Assembly (NCBI GenBank): GCA_030040995.1
Contig: JASHOS010000211.1
Span: 1 to 40,521 of the forward strand
From: Terriglobia bacterium
GTDB lineage: Bacteria > Acidobacteriota > Terriglobia > UBA7540
DNA: 40,521 nt
Direction: 5' to 3'
A model generated the notes under the pieces. The model was not told the DNA's origin and did not search any database. It saw only the letters and a program-made list of their open reading frames with translations. Made by a program: the position numbers and the translations under genes. Below, in pieces: positions 23,213-31,570 of this stretch. Numbering within the stretch: the first letter of the stretch is position 1; every line of letters begins with the position of its first letter.

Positions 23213-24622
23213 TTAACCGCCCAAAGCGATCTTTTGCTGCGTCCCAGGCAGGGAGGAGGGCTGGTACGGCTTGAAACCGGCGCGGTCCATTCCGCGCTGC
23301 GCTTCCGGATTCTTCATGAACGTCTCCCAGACAAACCCCGTACGCAAGTTCTCAGCCATCAGCATCGTGATTCCCGTGTCGATTCCGATGACGTCATGGT
23401 CGTACCAGTTCGTGAGAGGATTGAAGGCGTCAACAAATCCATACTTGCTCCAGGCGCCCTTGCCATAGCGTGTCTTGATGTTTCGCAGCACGGTGAGAGC
23501 AGCCTCGGGCATGAATGCCAGCGATCCTCCCGCCGCGCTCGGCACTACGGTTCCATCAATCGGCCCCATTTCCGGAGGGCCTCCCCAGACCACATAACCG
23601 CCGAATTGCGAATCCGAAGCGCTGATGCCCCATAGGTCCTTACTATAGTCGGGGAACTGCCGCGCCAGCTCCAGGCAAAAGATGCGATGGGCTTCGGTAG
23701 CCATGATGGAATTCTGAAAATAATCCGCATATGGGTCGCGTTTCTTCCGGAAGTCGAACCACGCCTGCGAGTACTGATTGATGAATAAGGGAGCGAATGA
23801 GCCGATATAGCGAAGACCGTGATATTCGAACGTCACTCGCTTCCAGGAGGTCCAAGTTTGCGCGGGCAGGGGGCGATAATAAGCTCCCATTCCTAAGAGG
23901 TAGATCATCATGAGCTCGCTATAGTCATTCCATCGATAAGGCAGAAAGCCAATCTCCGGAGTCCATCCCATCGACAACAGCGGAGTGTCTTCAGCCAGCC
24001 ATGACCAGTCAAGGCGGTTAAAGATGTCGATCGCCAGCCGGCGGATCTCGTAATCGGGGAAATACTCACGGCACGTAAGAACCCCACATAGCAGGATGGC
24101 TGTATCAATGGACGAGACCTCCGAATCCCACAGCCGTTCGCCCGTATTCATATTGGCGTAATGAAAGAAAAAACCTCGGTGGCGGGCCAGCTCCTTCCAG
24201 AGACAGCGCAGCGTGGCGAGCACTCGCCCGCGAGCCTGGGCAAAAGAAAGATAGCCGCGTTTGTGGCCGATGCACAGAGCCGTCAAGCCGAATCCCGTCG
24301 CGGCGATGCTCGCGACCACTGTGTGATCGGTGCTGCGCACGTTGCAGCGGTCTTTCACCAGGCCCGTTTGCGGGCTGGCCTGTTCCCAGAAAAAAGCAAA
24401 GCTGGCTCGTTCCAGGTCTTCCAGGAAGGCGTCATCCTCTTTCGAAAGAGGCGCAGGGGCGGCAGCCGCTGCCGGCTGGGACGGCGTTTCTTCAAATGCT
24501 TGAGGAAGATCTCGGCCGAGTCCGGCCAGCGGCAGACTCACGCCCGCGCCCAAGAGCTGCCCGAGCAGCGCTCGGCGTGAATAGAGTTGGCAGCGATCTT
24601 CTCCTGTGTGTTTATAGCTCAA
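23213..24622 (-). CDS. exported glycoamylase-domain enzyme (GH144-like)
   Basis: A secreted glycan hydrolase of the PF10091 glycoamylase group; characterised members cleave beta-1,2-glucans (GH144). The sequence begins with a Tat- or Sec-like signal (SRRALLGQLLGAGVSLPLAG). Family blocks include DRASFAFFWEQAS-type opening (LERASFAFFWEQASPQTGLV), WNDYSELMMIYLLGMG, PLFINQYSQAWFDFRKKRD and DHDVIGIDTGITMLMAENLR. The TTG at 24622 gives 469 residues and has GAAGG eight bases upstream; a longer frame to 24697 would be encoded by the GTAG hairpin repeat and is rejected. Its stop lies 12 bases from the convergent ddl stop. Substrate is inferred from the family only. Confidence 0.82.
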   Translation of the reverse strand: MSYKHTGEDRCQLYSRRALLGQLLGAGVSLPLAGLGRDLPQAFEETPSQPAAAAAPAPLSKEDDAFLEDLERASFAFFWEQASPQTGLVKDRCNVRSTDHTVVASIAATGFGLTALCIGHKRGYLSFAQARGRVLATLRCLWKELARHRGFFFHYANMNTGERLWDSEVSSIDTAILLCGVLTCREYFPDYEIRRLAIDIFNRLDWSWLAEDTPLLSMGWTPEIGFLPYRWNDYSELMMIYLLGMGAYYRPLPAQTWTSWKRVTFEYHGLRYIGSFAPLFINQYSQAWFDFRKKRDPYADYFQNSIMATEAHRIFCLELARQFPDYSKDLWGISASDSQFGGYVVWGGPPEMGPIDGTVVPSAAGGSLAFMPEAALTVLRNIKTRYGKGAWSKYGFVDAFNPLTNWYDHDVIGIDTGITMLMAENLRTGFVWETFMKNPEAQRGMDRAGFKPYQPSSLPGTQQKIALGG

Positions 24623-24649
24623 ATTAGCAACCTTCGAATTCGCAAGCTG

Positions 24650-24682
24650 GTAGCGCGGACCACCGGCTTTGTGGTCCGCGCC
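24650..24682 (+). repeat. GTAG-led hairpin repeat (11-base stem)
   Basis: GTAGCGCGGACCAC, a loop, then GTGGTCCGCGCC: arms 24653-24663 and 24671-24681 pair over 11 bases. It lies just upstream of the glycoamylase-domain start and on that strand would extend the frame; this reading is discounted. Confidence 0.6.
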
Positions 24683-24777
24683 TTTTCGCTGGCCCATCGC
24701 TGCCGTTTAGTCATCGAGCGCGTCAGAATACCCTCTGATTCCAGAACGCGAATCTGACCGACACCGCGCGAAGAGCC

Positions 24778-24802
24778 GCAGACCGCAAGGGCAGCGGTCT
24801 GC
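24778..24802 (+). repeat. GCAGAC-type hairpin
   Basis: GCAGACCGC (24778-24786) pairs with GCGGTCTGC (24794-24802) across a seven-base loop. A hairpin of the same style (GCAGACACT/AGTGTCTGC) is at 27928-27953. A nearby segment CTCCGTGTCTTGGTGCCTTT (24831-24850) resembles another widely dispersed intergenic motif. Confidence 0.5.
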
Positions 24803-24908
24803 GCTGCCTGCTTGAAAACATAACTTTTTCTCCGTGTCTTGGTGCCTTTGTGGTGAAATGCGAAAATTCTTTCACACGTTCTCAGTTTCAGGATCGTACT
24901 CGTTGCGC

Positions 24909-25898
24909 TCAAAACCGGTAACCCGGTGCAAGCTCGCACCGGTAGACCTGCGCTTTATTCGCATTGACCCTGCCGTGGCACTCGGCCCACGGTATATCGG
25001 GATCCGGCCCAAGCGGAAAAACAATGGGATCTCCGCTGATGTCTGCTTCAATGCACACTCCTTCGGCAGAGGGAGGCACCGTAAAATTCAGAACCCGTCC
25101 TAAGATTACAGGATACGATGTGCGCACGTCGTCGCTCTCCATGGGATGAAAGATCTCAGCTTCGACGACAAATGTCGCGGTATCCGACCAGTCGTAGGCC
25201 GTCAGACTGAGCGTGCGCACGCCGCCAGGAAGATCCTGCGGCGTGATTCTTGTAAACGGGCAGGGACCCGCGACGCAGGAAACTCGTGCGTTGCGAAATA
25301 CATTTCCTTCTCCCGCATCCAGTACGATGGAGGCTTTCGCCGCTTTCCACTTGCCGTCGGGCGAACACGGCTGCGTGTCCTTGCAAGGAACGTTGCCGGT
25401 GTTCACCACTTGGAATGCTTTGACCGAACTCCCCACGTTCACTGCTGTTGTTGTCTTCACGGTGTATCTCACCGAGATATTGGAGATAGTCACTTGCGGG
25501 CCGAGGAGAGTAGCCGCATGCTGCTGAGCGGTGGGAATCATCTTGGCCACGTAGAGCTTGGCTCCGCCGGTTACTGGGAGTTCAAGCGGCTGATATCCCG
25601 TGTACCGGAAAAGAAGCGTGACGGGCGAGTCCGTTCGGGTGCTGATGGGCACGACGAGCTTGAAGAAGCCCGAAACACCGGACTTGCACGATTCGATCGC
25701 CAAACCTCCCATGGCAGTTATCTCCACATCGGAGAGAGGCAACTCCCTGTCCGCCTGAGACGATCCGCGGATCACCGCCCCCTCTAACGTCAGCCGCTTT
25801 ATTGGTTTGGGCCGGCGAACTAGCATCGTGATGACCAGGCCGCCCGCGATTGCCACGATCGCTGCAGCCCCTATTGCCACTTTGCCGCTCCGGCTCAT
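24909..25898 (-). CDS. membrane-anchored protein with carboxypeptidase-regulatory-like domain
   Basis: A 329-residue protein of unknown function. One membrane helix near the N-terminus (KVAIGAAAIVAIAGGLVITML, about 6-26) is followed by a probable extracytoplasmic part. Residues about 36-115 look like a carboxypeptidase-regulatory-like beta-sandwich (LTLEGAVIRG, then LLFRYTGYQPLELPV). The remaining part has several Cys pairs (CKDTQPC, CVAGPC) that could form disulfides outside the cytoplasm. The ATG at 25898 is preferred because upstream in-frame residues are basic and lack family character; 25985 is the longer alternative. It stands alone, 286 bases from the glycoamylase gene, so no operon link is clear. 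Confidence 0.6.
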   Translation of the reverse strand: MSRSGKVAIGAAAIVAIAGGLVITMLVRRPKPIKRLTLEGAVIRGSSQADRELPLSDVEITAMGGLAIESCKSGVSGFFKLVVPISTRTDSPVTLLFRYTGYQPLELPVTGGAKLYVAKMIPTAQQHAATLLGPQVTISNISVRYTVKTTTAVNVGSSVKAFQVVNTGNVPCKDTQPCSPDGKWKAAKASIVLDAGEGNVFRNARVSCVAGPCPFTRITPQDLPGGVRTLSLTAYDWSDTATFVVEAEIFHPMESDDVRTSYPVILGRVLNFTVPPSAEGVCIEADISGDPIVFPLGPDPDIPWAECHGRVNANKAQVYRCELAPGYRF

Positions 25899-26122
25899 CT
25901 GAGAACCCCGAAAATATCTTACGTCATTTCCACGCGGAGATGACCGTGCTTTTTGGCCAGGTCCAGTCAAAGTCGCCAAAAGCATCCAGGATAGCCTAAC
26001 AAAACCGATGGGATGTAAAAAGCCCTGCCCCGCGCTGCCACGGGTTGATTTCGCAACGGACCTTGCCCACTATTAGGATGTGCGATCCATAGAAAACCGG
26101 ATAGAAATCCGGGGAGGCGTGC

Positions 26123-27712
26123 ATGCCAACACGACGTGAGTTTCTTGAAAAAATGGCGGGAGGAACACTCGCAGCCGCTGTGGCCTGCTCGCTCCCCCAA
26201 CGACATCTGCTTCGAGCAAGTAATCGTCCCCGCTTCGCATCTGCGATCTTTGGGAGCCAGCGCACCGTCACCTCTCTTGCCGGTTTGCGGACTACCGCGG
26301 TCGGCTGCGACACCTGGGTGACGCTGCCGGATGCCACAGCCGACCATTCGGTGCTTCTGGCCAAAAATAGTGACCGTCCGCCGATGGAGGCTCAGGTTCT
26401 GGTCAAGTTCCCCCGCCAGCGCCATGCCCCGGGTGAAGTGGTGAAATGCACCTACATCGAAATCCCGCAAGCCGCTGAGACCTATGAACACATTGGCTCC
26501 AAGCTTTGGTGGGCGTATGGCTACGAGGAGGGAATGAATGAATATGGCGTGGCGATAGGTAACGAGGCGGTGTTTTCGAAAGAGCCCGCGCGCTGGGGCG
26601 ACGGCCTTTTAGGCATGGACCTTCTCCGTCTCGGATTGGAGCGCGGCAAAACGGCCTATGAAGCGATGCGCGTGATGATCGATTTGCTTGAAAGGTATGG
26701 CCAAAGCGGCGACTGCGAGCACGCCGGCGAGTGGGGCCACGCGAACTACGACAATAGCTACATCCTCGCCGATCCGCGCGAAGCCTGGGTTTTCGAAACT
26801 GCGGGCCGCTACTGGGCAGCTAAGCGCATCGAGCGCGGCGTTTATTCCATTTCCAACATTTACTCCATCGAGCAGGACTGGAATGAAGCGCATCCTCGGC
26901 TGGTGGAGCACGCAACCGAGATGGGCTGGACCCAATCAGTGAAAGACTTCAATTTCGCGCGCGACTATGGGGACTACTGGCGAAAAGATTCCAAGAATCC
27001 GGGGAACATGCAAATTCGCCGCAATATGACCCTCTCCTGCCTCCGCCGGGACTTCTCACACGTAACTCCCGCCAGCATGATGGCAATCAGCCGCAGCCAT
27101 CTGGAGGGGACGATCGTGGCGCCGCGCTGGACACCGCCTGAGACTTTCTGGCCTACCCCTTGCATGCATGACACCCCTCAATCTCCCTACCATAGCGCGG
27201 CATCTATGGTTGCCCACTTGCGCGCGGATATGCCTGCGCTACTCCGCCAAGTGTATTGGGCAAGCTTTTCCAATCCGTGCTGCAACGTCTTCAAGCCATT
27301 TTATTTGCATGGACCGGCAGTTCCCGCGTCCTACGCGATGGGAACCAGCGCTTATTCTGAGGATTCGCCTTGGTGGTGGGCCAACCGTTTGAAGTTACTC
27401 TGCGACCTCAACTACCGCGCCGTGAACCCCTCTGTCCGCCGTGTGTTCGACCAAACCGAGCCCTGGGAAATGAGCCGTCAGCAAGGCGTGGAAGCCGAGG
27501 CACTGAGAGAAGTCAAAGCGGGAAGAGTGTCTGGTGGTATTGCGCTCTTGCAGCAGTTTATTAACGAGAACTGCGAACGCATCGGAAAAGAATATCGAAC
27601 GCTGAACCAAAGCCTGCCGGAAACGCTCGCCGCCGATGACACAGACTATCTGTATACAGATTATCTGAAAGCATGGACCTCGCAGAGAGGCGTTCCCCTA
27701 CCTCTGCATTAG
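26123..27712 (+). CDS. exported secernin-like C69 family peptidase
   Basis: An Ntn-type hydrolase of the C69 dipeptidase/secernin family, 529 residues. The N-terminus has a twin-arginine signal (RREFLEK followed by AGGTLAAAVACSLP), suggesting folded export, unusual for secernins. The mature N-terminus aligns with GCDTWVTLPDATADHSVL and KNSDRPPMEAQ, where Cys62 is the probable nucleophile exposed after processing. Further conserved parts are YGYEEGMNEYGVAIGNEAVF and LRLGLERGKTAYEAM. GGGGAGG precedes the ATG. Activity toward dipeptides is inferred from family; secernins themselves are often uncharacterised. It is monocistronic. Confidence 0.8.
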   Translation: MPTRREFLEKMAGGTLAAAVACSLPQRHLLRASNRPRFASAIFGSQRTVTSLAGLRTTAVGCDTWVTLPDATADHSVLLAKNSDRPPMEAQVLVKFPRQRHAPGEVVKCTYIEIPQAAETYEHIGSKLWWAYGYEEGMNEYGVAIGNEAVFSKEPARWGDGLLGMDLLRLGLERGKTAYEAMRVMIDLLERYGQSGDCEHAGEWGHANYDNSYILADPREAWVFETAGRYWAAKRIERGVYSISNIYSIEQDWNEAHPRLVEHATEMGWTQSVKDFNFARDYGDYWRKDSKNPGNMQIRRNMTLSCLRRDFSHVTPASMMAISRSHLEGTIVAPRWTPPETFWPTPCMHDTPQSPYHSAASMVAHLRADMPALLRQVYWASFSNPCCNVFKPFYLHGPAVPASYAMGTSAYSEDSPWWWANRLKLLCDLNYRAVNPSVRRVFDQTEPWEMSRQQGVEAEALREVKAGRVSGGIALLQQFINENCERIGKEYRTLNQSLPETLAADDTDYLYTDYLKAWTSQRGVPLPLH

Positions 27713-27780
27713 CGGCTTGTGAACCGGCGGGTAGCGCAGCGCGGCCTTACGGCAGCAACCAAACCCGCGCGAAGCCGTTG

Positions 27781-27850
27781 CCCTCTCCCTCGCGAGAGGG
27801 TGGACCGCGGCCGGCGCTTTCTCCTGCCGGCGGGGGCCGGGTGAGGGGTC
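27781..27850 (+). repeat. type B dispersed palindromic repeat, copy 1
   Basis: It begins CCCTCTCCCTCGCGAGAGGG, continues TGGACCGCGG and ends GGGCCGGGTGAGGGGTC. The first 20 bases form a hairpin. It shares the outer CCCTC/GTGAGGG arms with type A but has a different core. A second copy lies at 30215-30283. Confidence 0.8.
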
Positions 27851-27927
27851 CCCGAAGTGGACGCCCCGATGATGCCAATGGATTGGCTTGTATGAACGCC
27901 AGTAAGAATCTCTCGCTTCGCGAGATC

Positions 27928-27953
27928 GCAGACACTCCACTGCAAGTGTCTGC
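27928..27953 (+). repeat. GCAGAC-type hairpin, second copy
   Basis: GCAGACACT (27928-27936) pairs with AGTGTCTGC (27945-27953) over nine bases with an eight-base loop. Same style as 24778-24802; no T-run follows. Confidence 0.5.
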
Positions 27954-27990
27954 GCCACCCAGCCCGAAGCTCTGAAACTTGTTCAGCTCG

Positions 27991-28104
27991 CCCAGAAAGG
28001 TGTGCCAGATTCTGCGGATGAGTCCAACTCGTCTCGTCACCGGCAAGGTTGTACGTGTAGTTCATCTGCACGGCCGAGCTCGATGTACGCGCCACCCCGC
28101 CCAC
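27991..28104 (-). pseudogene. possible RHS/YD-repeat remnant
   Basis: On the minus strand the frame reads SSSAVQMNYTYNLAGDETS, matching the YD-repeat style (Y-x-Y-N-L-A-G) of RHS proteins. It is short, has no own start signal and runs into repeats. It is probably a relict of a larger toxin-like or cell-surface gene; the match is judged by eye only. Confidence 0.35.
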
Positions 28105-28148
28105 CGCACCTCGACCCGGGTCGCCTCAGGTCTACCGGATGCTTCCTG

Positions 28149-28154
28149 TATAAT
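28149..28154 (+). promoter_or_regulatory. candidate -10 box for gatB
   Basis: A consensus TATAAT preceded by TG, 36 bases before the gatB ATG. A -35 box is not evident at 17 bases (TCAGGT), so this may be an extended -10 style promoter or coincidental. Confidence 0.35.
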
Positions 28155-28189
28155 TTAGCTTTTAGCATTTTCGAGGAAGAACATCGGCC

Positions 28190-29656
28190 ATGGCCGCCGG
28201 AATTCGCAATCAATACGAGGTCGTGATCGGGCTGGAAGTCCACGTCCAGCTTCTCACCCGGTCTAAGCTTTTCTGCGGTTGCTCCACCCGTTTTGGCGAT
28301 CCGCCGAATACCAACACCTGTCCGGTGTGCTTGGGCCTCCCGGGGGCATTGCCGGTCCTCAATCGTGACGCTGTGACAATGGTGATGAAGGCGGCCCTGG
28401 CGCTCAACTGCGTTATCAATCCTCAATCCCGCTTTGCCCGCAAGAATTACTTCTATCCGGATTTACCGAAGGGATACCAAATCTCCCAGTATGATGAGCC
28501 GCTCGCAGAGGATGGCTGGCTAGAGATCGAGGCGGGTGGAAGCCGCAAGCGAATTGGCATCACGCGCGTCCATCTGGAAGAGGATGCCGGCAAATCGCTT
28601 CACGAGGGTTTTCCGGATTCGGACCGCGCATCGTATATCGATCTGAACCGGTCCGGAACCCCGTTGATGGAAATTGTCACGGAGCCGGATCTCAGATCCC
28701 CTGAAGACGCGCACGAATTCCTGACGCGCCTCAAAACCATCATGCTTTACCTCGAGGTCTCTGATTGCAATATGGAGGAGGGTAGCCTGCGCTGCGACGC
28801 CAATGCCAGCGTCCGCCGCGCCGGATCGGCAGTCCTGGGAACAAAAACTGAGGTCAAGAACCTGAACTCCTTCCGGTTTTTGCAGAGAGCGCTGGCCTAC
28901 GAGAGCGAACGCCAGATCGAATTGCTGGAAAACGGACAGGAAGTGGTTCAGGAAACCCGGTTGTGGGATAGTCGCGAGCAAAAAACCTACGGCATGCGCT
29001 CGAAAGAGTTTGCGCACGATTACCGCTATTTCCCCGAACCCGACCTCCTCCCCCTGGTCATCACTGCGGATTGGAAGGAGGAAGCGCGGAGCCAGATGCC
29101 GGAGCTCCCCGACGCCCGCAAACAACGCTTCACTCGAGACTACGCACTGGCGGACTATGATGCGGCTCAATTAACCAGCTCGAAAGCCCTTGCCGGTTAC
29201 TATGAGGAAGTGGTGAAGGCAGGCGCAGAACCCAAGCAGGCAGCCAACTGGACGCTCACCGAGCTTCTCCATCTGCTCAAGGAATCGAAGCGAGAAATTG
29301 CCGCCTCCCCTGTTCCGGCGGCGAGCCTTGCGGAGTTGCTGCGCCTGATTGCTGAAGACGCCATCAGCGGGAAGATGGGAAAAGAGGTCCTGGCGGAAAT
29401 GTTTAACTCCGGCAAGAGCGCTCCTAACGTGATGGCCGAGAAAGGCTTGAAACAGATGAGCGATCCGGAAGAGATTACTGCTGCCGCCCGTGAAATTATC
29501 GCGGCCAACCCAAAACAGACCGGCCAGTATCGCAGCGGCAAGGCGGCCACTCTCGGCTGGTTTGTAGGCCAGGTGATGAAGACAACACGCGGCCAAGCGA
29601 ATCCTCAAGTCGTGCAGGAAATTCTGAAGAAAGAGCTTTCAGCGGTAAAGGAGTAA
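28190..29656 (+). CDS. gatB: aspartyl/glutamyl-tRNA(Asn/Gln) amidotransferase subunit B
   Basis: The GatCAB subunit that, with GatA and GatC, converts misacylated Glu-tRNA(Gln) or Asp-tRNA(Asn) to the amide form; 488 residues. The N-terminus is [20 protein letters not shown], followed by [35 protein letters not shown] is the catalytic-cradle motif. The C-terminal YqeY-like helical tail (about 330-485) is present. GAGGAAG lies ten bases before the ATG. gatA and gatC are not seen here, so the complex is encoded at separate loci. bcp follows three bases later and is probably cotranscribed. Confidence 0.96.
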   Translation: MAAGIRNQYEVVIGLEVHVQLLTRSKLFCGCSTRFGDPPNTNTCPVCLGLPGALPVLNRDAVTMVMKAALALNCVINPQSRFARKNYFYPDLPKGYQISQYDEPLAEDGWLEIEAGGSRKRIGITRVHLEEDAGKSLHEGFPDSDRASYIDLNRSGTPLMEIVTEPDLRSPEDAHEFLTRLKTIMLYLEVSDCNMEEGSLRCDANASVRRAGSAVLGTKTEVKNLNSFRFLQRALAYESERQIELLENGQEVVQETRLWDSREQKTYGMRSKEFAHDYRYFPEPDLLPLVITADWKEEARSQMPELPDARKQRFTRDYALADYDAAQLTSSKALAGYYEEVVKAGAEPKQAANWTLTELLHLLKESKREIAASPVPAASLAELLRLIAEDAISGKMGKEVLAEMFNSGKSAPNVMAEKGLKQMSDPEEITAAAREIIAANPKQTGQYRSGKAATLGWFVGQVMKTTRGQANPQVVQEILKKELSAVKE

Positions 29657-29659
29657 ACC

Positions 29660-30118
29660 ATGCTCAGTATAGGTGACAGGGCGCCGGCCTTTTCTCTGCT
29701 CTCTGATTCCGGCGAAAAGGTCAGCTTGAAAGATTTGCTCGATCGAACGCTGGTCCTTTATTTTTATCCGCGCGCCGATACACCGGGGTGCACCAGCGAG
29801 GCCAACCAGTTCCGGGATGCCTGGAGGGAATTGGAAAAAGCGGGCGCCCGCGTGGTGGGCGTGAGCGCGGACTCGGTCGAAGACCTGCAGAAATTCCGCG
29901 ACAAATACAAGCTGAATTTTCCCCTGCTCTCGGACAGCAGCCATCATACGCTCGAAGCCTATGGCGTCTGGCAGGAAAAGAATATGTACGGGCGGAAGAG
30001 CATGGGAATCGTGCGGACAACGTACGTGGTTGGACCAGACGGTACCATCAGCCACGTTTTTCCGAGGGTGAAAGTGGATGGCCACATTCACGAAGTTCTG
30101 ACGGCGCTGAAGGGATGA
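29660..30118 (+). CDS. bcp: Bcp/PrxQ-type peroxiredoxin
   Basis: Thiol peroxidase that reduces hydrogen and organic peroxides; 152 residues, cytosolic. The peroxidatic Cys44 lies in PRADTPGCTSEANQFRD. No second Cys is present anywhere in the protein, so it must be a one-Cys type needing an external thiol. FPLLSDSS and the C-terminal TTYVVGPDGTISHVF are typical. AAGGAG is seven bases before the ATG; spacing to gatB is three bases. Confidence 0.94.
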   Translation: MLSIGDRAPAFSLLSDSGEKVSLKDLLDRTLVLYFYPRADTPGCTSEANQFRDAWRELEKAGARVVGVSADSVEDLQKFRDKYKLNFPLLSDSSHHTLEAYGVWQEKNMYGRKSMGIVRTTYVVGPDGTISHVFPRVKVDGHIHEVLTALKG

Positions 30119-30214
30119 TATCAGGCCGGGCGCGGCAGAACCTCATCGACATAGCGTCCAGGAATATTGTTTCCGGTTTAAAAGACCCTAGCTCCCCCTG
30201 AAAATCGCAGTTTT

Positions 30215-30283
30215 CCCTCTCCCGCGGGAGAGGGTGGACCGCGGTCGGCGCTTTCTCCAGCCTGCGCGGGCCGGGTGAGGGGG
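30215..30283 (+). repeat. type B dispersed palindromic repeat, copy 2
   Basis: CCCTCTCCCGCGGGAGAGGG (30215-30234) is a perfect palindrome followed by TGGACCGCGG and a GGGCCGGGTGAGGGGG end, matching copy 1 closely. It lies between the convergent bcp and YHS genes, where a stem without a T-run could still act on 3' ends. Confidence 0.8.
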
Positions 30284-30287
30284 TAGG

Positions 30288-30593
30288 TCAGGCCGAGCGC
30301 GCAGCCGCGCTCTTGCGGTATTGGTCGAGACACTCCTGGGAGCAGAAATGAAGAAGCTGGCCGTGCAATTCAAGCTGGTGAGAGAGCTCGGTCGAAACAA
30401 ACATTCCACAGACCGGGTCCCGGACCGTTTCGCCGCGAATCGTCTGCTTCTCCGTGTCGGGCCGGGGGGAGGAGCCGGCGCTCGAAAAACGCGCCCGGGC
30501 AGAGCCGGAAAGGCCGCGAAAAGCGGCAAACACCATACGTACAACCACGAGTAGACTAACCAACTCGAAAAGGATATCGATTAACCGAGCCAT
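30288..30593 (-). CDS. small membrane-anchored YHS-domain protein
   Basis: A 101-residue protein. The N-terminal helix (LIDILFELVSLLVVVRMVFAA, about 4-24) anchors it. The C-terminal half has DPVCGMFVS and HFCSQECLDQYRK, the YHS/TRASH-like arrangement of cysteines used for metal binding. The function is unknown; related small proteins are found beside transport or metal-handling genes. The TPR gene lies 40 bases upstream in the same direction. Confidence 0.75.
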   Translation of the reverse strand: MARLIDILFELVSLLVVVRMVFAAFRGLSGSARARFSSAGSSPRPDTEKQTIRGETVRDPVCGMFVSTELSHQLELHGQLLHFCSQECLDQYRKSAAARSA

Positions 30594-30633
30594 CTGTTAT
30601 TGTGACGTCCCGAAACCGCAGGAAGATGCCTGA

Positions 30634-31278
30634 CTAGCGGGAGATGGGTTTCGAAGCCGCCATCTCCGCATCCAGGCTTTGCTTGATCTGATCCAGGTTG
30701 GGATAGCCAGGATTAATTTCCCGCAACTCCTCCCACGCCTGCTCCGCCGCCCTGAAATCGTGAGTGCCCTCCATATTGACGACAATCAGATTGAACAATG
30801 TAGGCTCGTGGTGAGGGTCAATCCTGATCGCTTCGTTGAGCTCCTTAAGAGCTTGATCGAACTGCCCCAGCTTGAAGTAGCAGGTTGCTAAATCGGTGCG
30901 GGCATCCACGTTCCCCGGATTCAAATCAACAGACTGGCGATACCACGGAATTGCCTCCGCCCATCGTTGCTGGTCGTAAAAAAAATCAGCCAGCTTCAGG
31001 CGTGGTTCGGGATTCTTGGGATCTCGGGCTGCGGCATCTTCAAAGAAATGCACGATCTCCGCACCGTTGACGGGCGGATGCCCCTGAGGAAGGTCCATTC
31101 CCCCACTATCGGGCGAAGCGGAAGCGTTCGCCTGAGTTGGGGCCGCTACCGCGCTTTGGTTCGTCCCAGTCTTCTCCATTAACGCTGAATTCCGATGGGC
31201 GTTATAGGCGTAACCACATAGGAAGCCGACGCCCCAAAAAACCACAATGGTGAGCAAAGTCTCTTTCTTCACAGTCAC
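30634..31278 (-). CDS. membrane-anchored TPR-repeat protein
   Basis: A 214-residue protein. A membrane helix lies at about 8-25 (LLTIVVFWGVGFLCGYAY), then a low-complexity linker. The remainder is about three TPR repeats (PEPRLKLADFFYDQQRWAEA; NVDARTDLATCYFKLGQFDQ; HEPTLFNLIVVNMEGTHDF). TPR helices usually mediate protein binding. No partner can be named; the YHS gene downstream is the closest neighbour in the same strand. Its start overlaps nothing, and the upstream gap contains a type A repeat. Confidence 0.75.
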   Translation of the reverse strand: MTVKKETLLTIVVFWGVGFLCGYAYNAHRNSALMEKTGTNQSAVAAPTQANASASPDSGGMDLPQGHPPVNGAEIVHFFEDAAARDPKNPEPRLKLADFFYDQQRWAEAIPWYRQSVDLNPGNVDARTDLATCYFKLGQFDQALKELNEAIRIDPHHEPTLFNLIVVNMEGTHDFRAAEQAWEELREINPGYPNLDQIKQSLDAEMAASKPISR

Positions 31279-31322
31279 TCATGCCGCCTTGCGACACCCC
31301 GTATGCATGAAAAGAACCCCTC

Positions 31323-31441
31323 CCCTCGCCCCCTTGGGGAGAGGGCGGCGCGGAGCGGCGGGCCTGCGCCCACCGAAGGTCGCTTACGCTCCAAAGCTTC
31401 AGCGACGGAGCGGCTCCTGCCCACGGGCGGGTGAGGGGGTC
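31323..31441 (+). repeat. type A dispersed palindromic repeat, copy 3
   Basis: CCCTCGCCCCCTTGGGGAGA (31323-31342) opens this copy, the core CCCACCGAAGGTCGCTTACG is shared with copies 1 and 2, and it ends GGGCGGGTGAGGGGGTCC. Copy 3 lacks the GCTTGCTAAAAAA tail, which helps define the unit boundary. The rest of 31279-31570 holds nothing recognisable. Confidence 0.8.
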
Positions 31442-31570
31442 CCGGCCGAGGTTTTCAAGACAGAATCACCCTTCAATCAAAGCCGTTAGAAGTGTATCGA
31501 GGGCCGCTGGAGAACGTCAAGAAGCCGCGAGCAATCGTGCTAACATAAAATAGCTTATTCGGAGGCAGCT

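Larger units (their letters stand above)
27713..28189. other. repeat-rich intergenic region upstream of gatB
   Basis: This gap holds type B repeat copy 1 (27781-27850), a GCAGAC-type hairpin (27928-27953), a probable RHS-repeat remnant on the minus strand (27991-28104), and the gatB promoter region. The many overlapping short frames on the minus strand here have no start signals and mostly traverse repeats. Confidence 0.5.

Noticed and set aside
24623-24697. Longer start for the glycoamylase-domain protein
   Set aside because: The upstream codons are encoded by the GTAG hairpin repeat; a TTG with GAAGG upstream fits better.
30215-30234. Perfect palindrome as a terminator between bcp and the YHS gene
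   Set aside because: There is no T-run, and the sequence is explained as part of the type B repeat.
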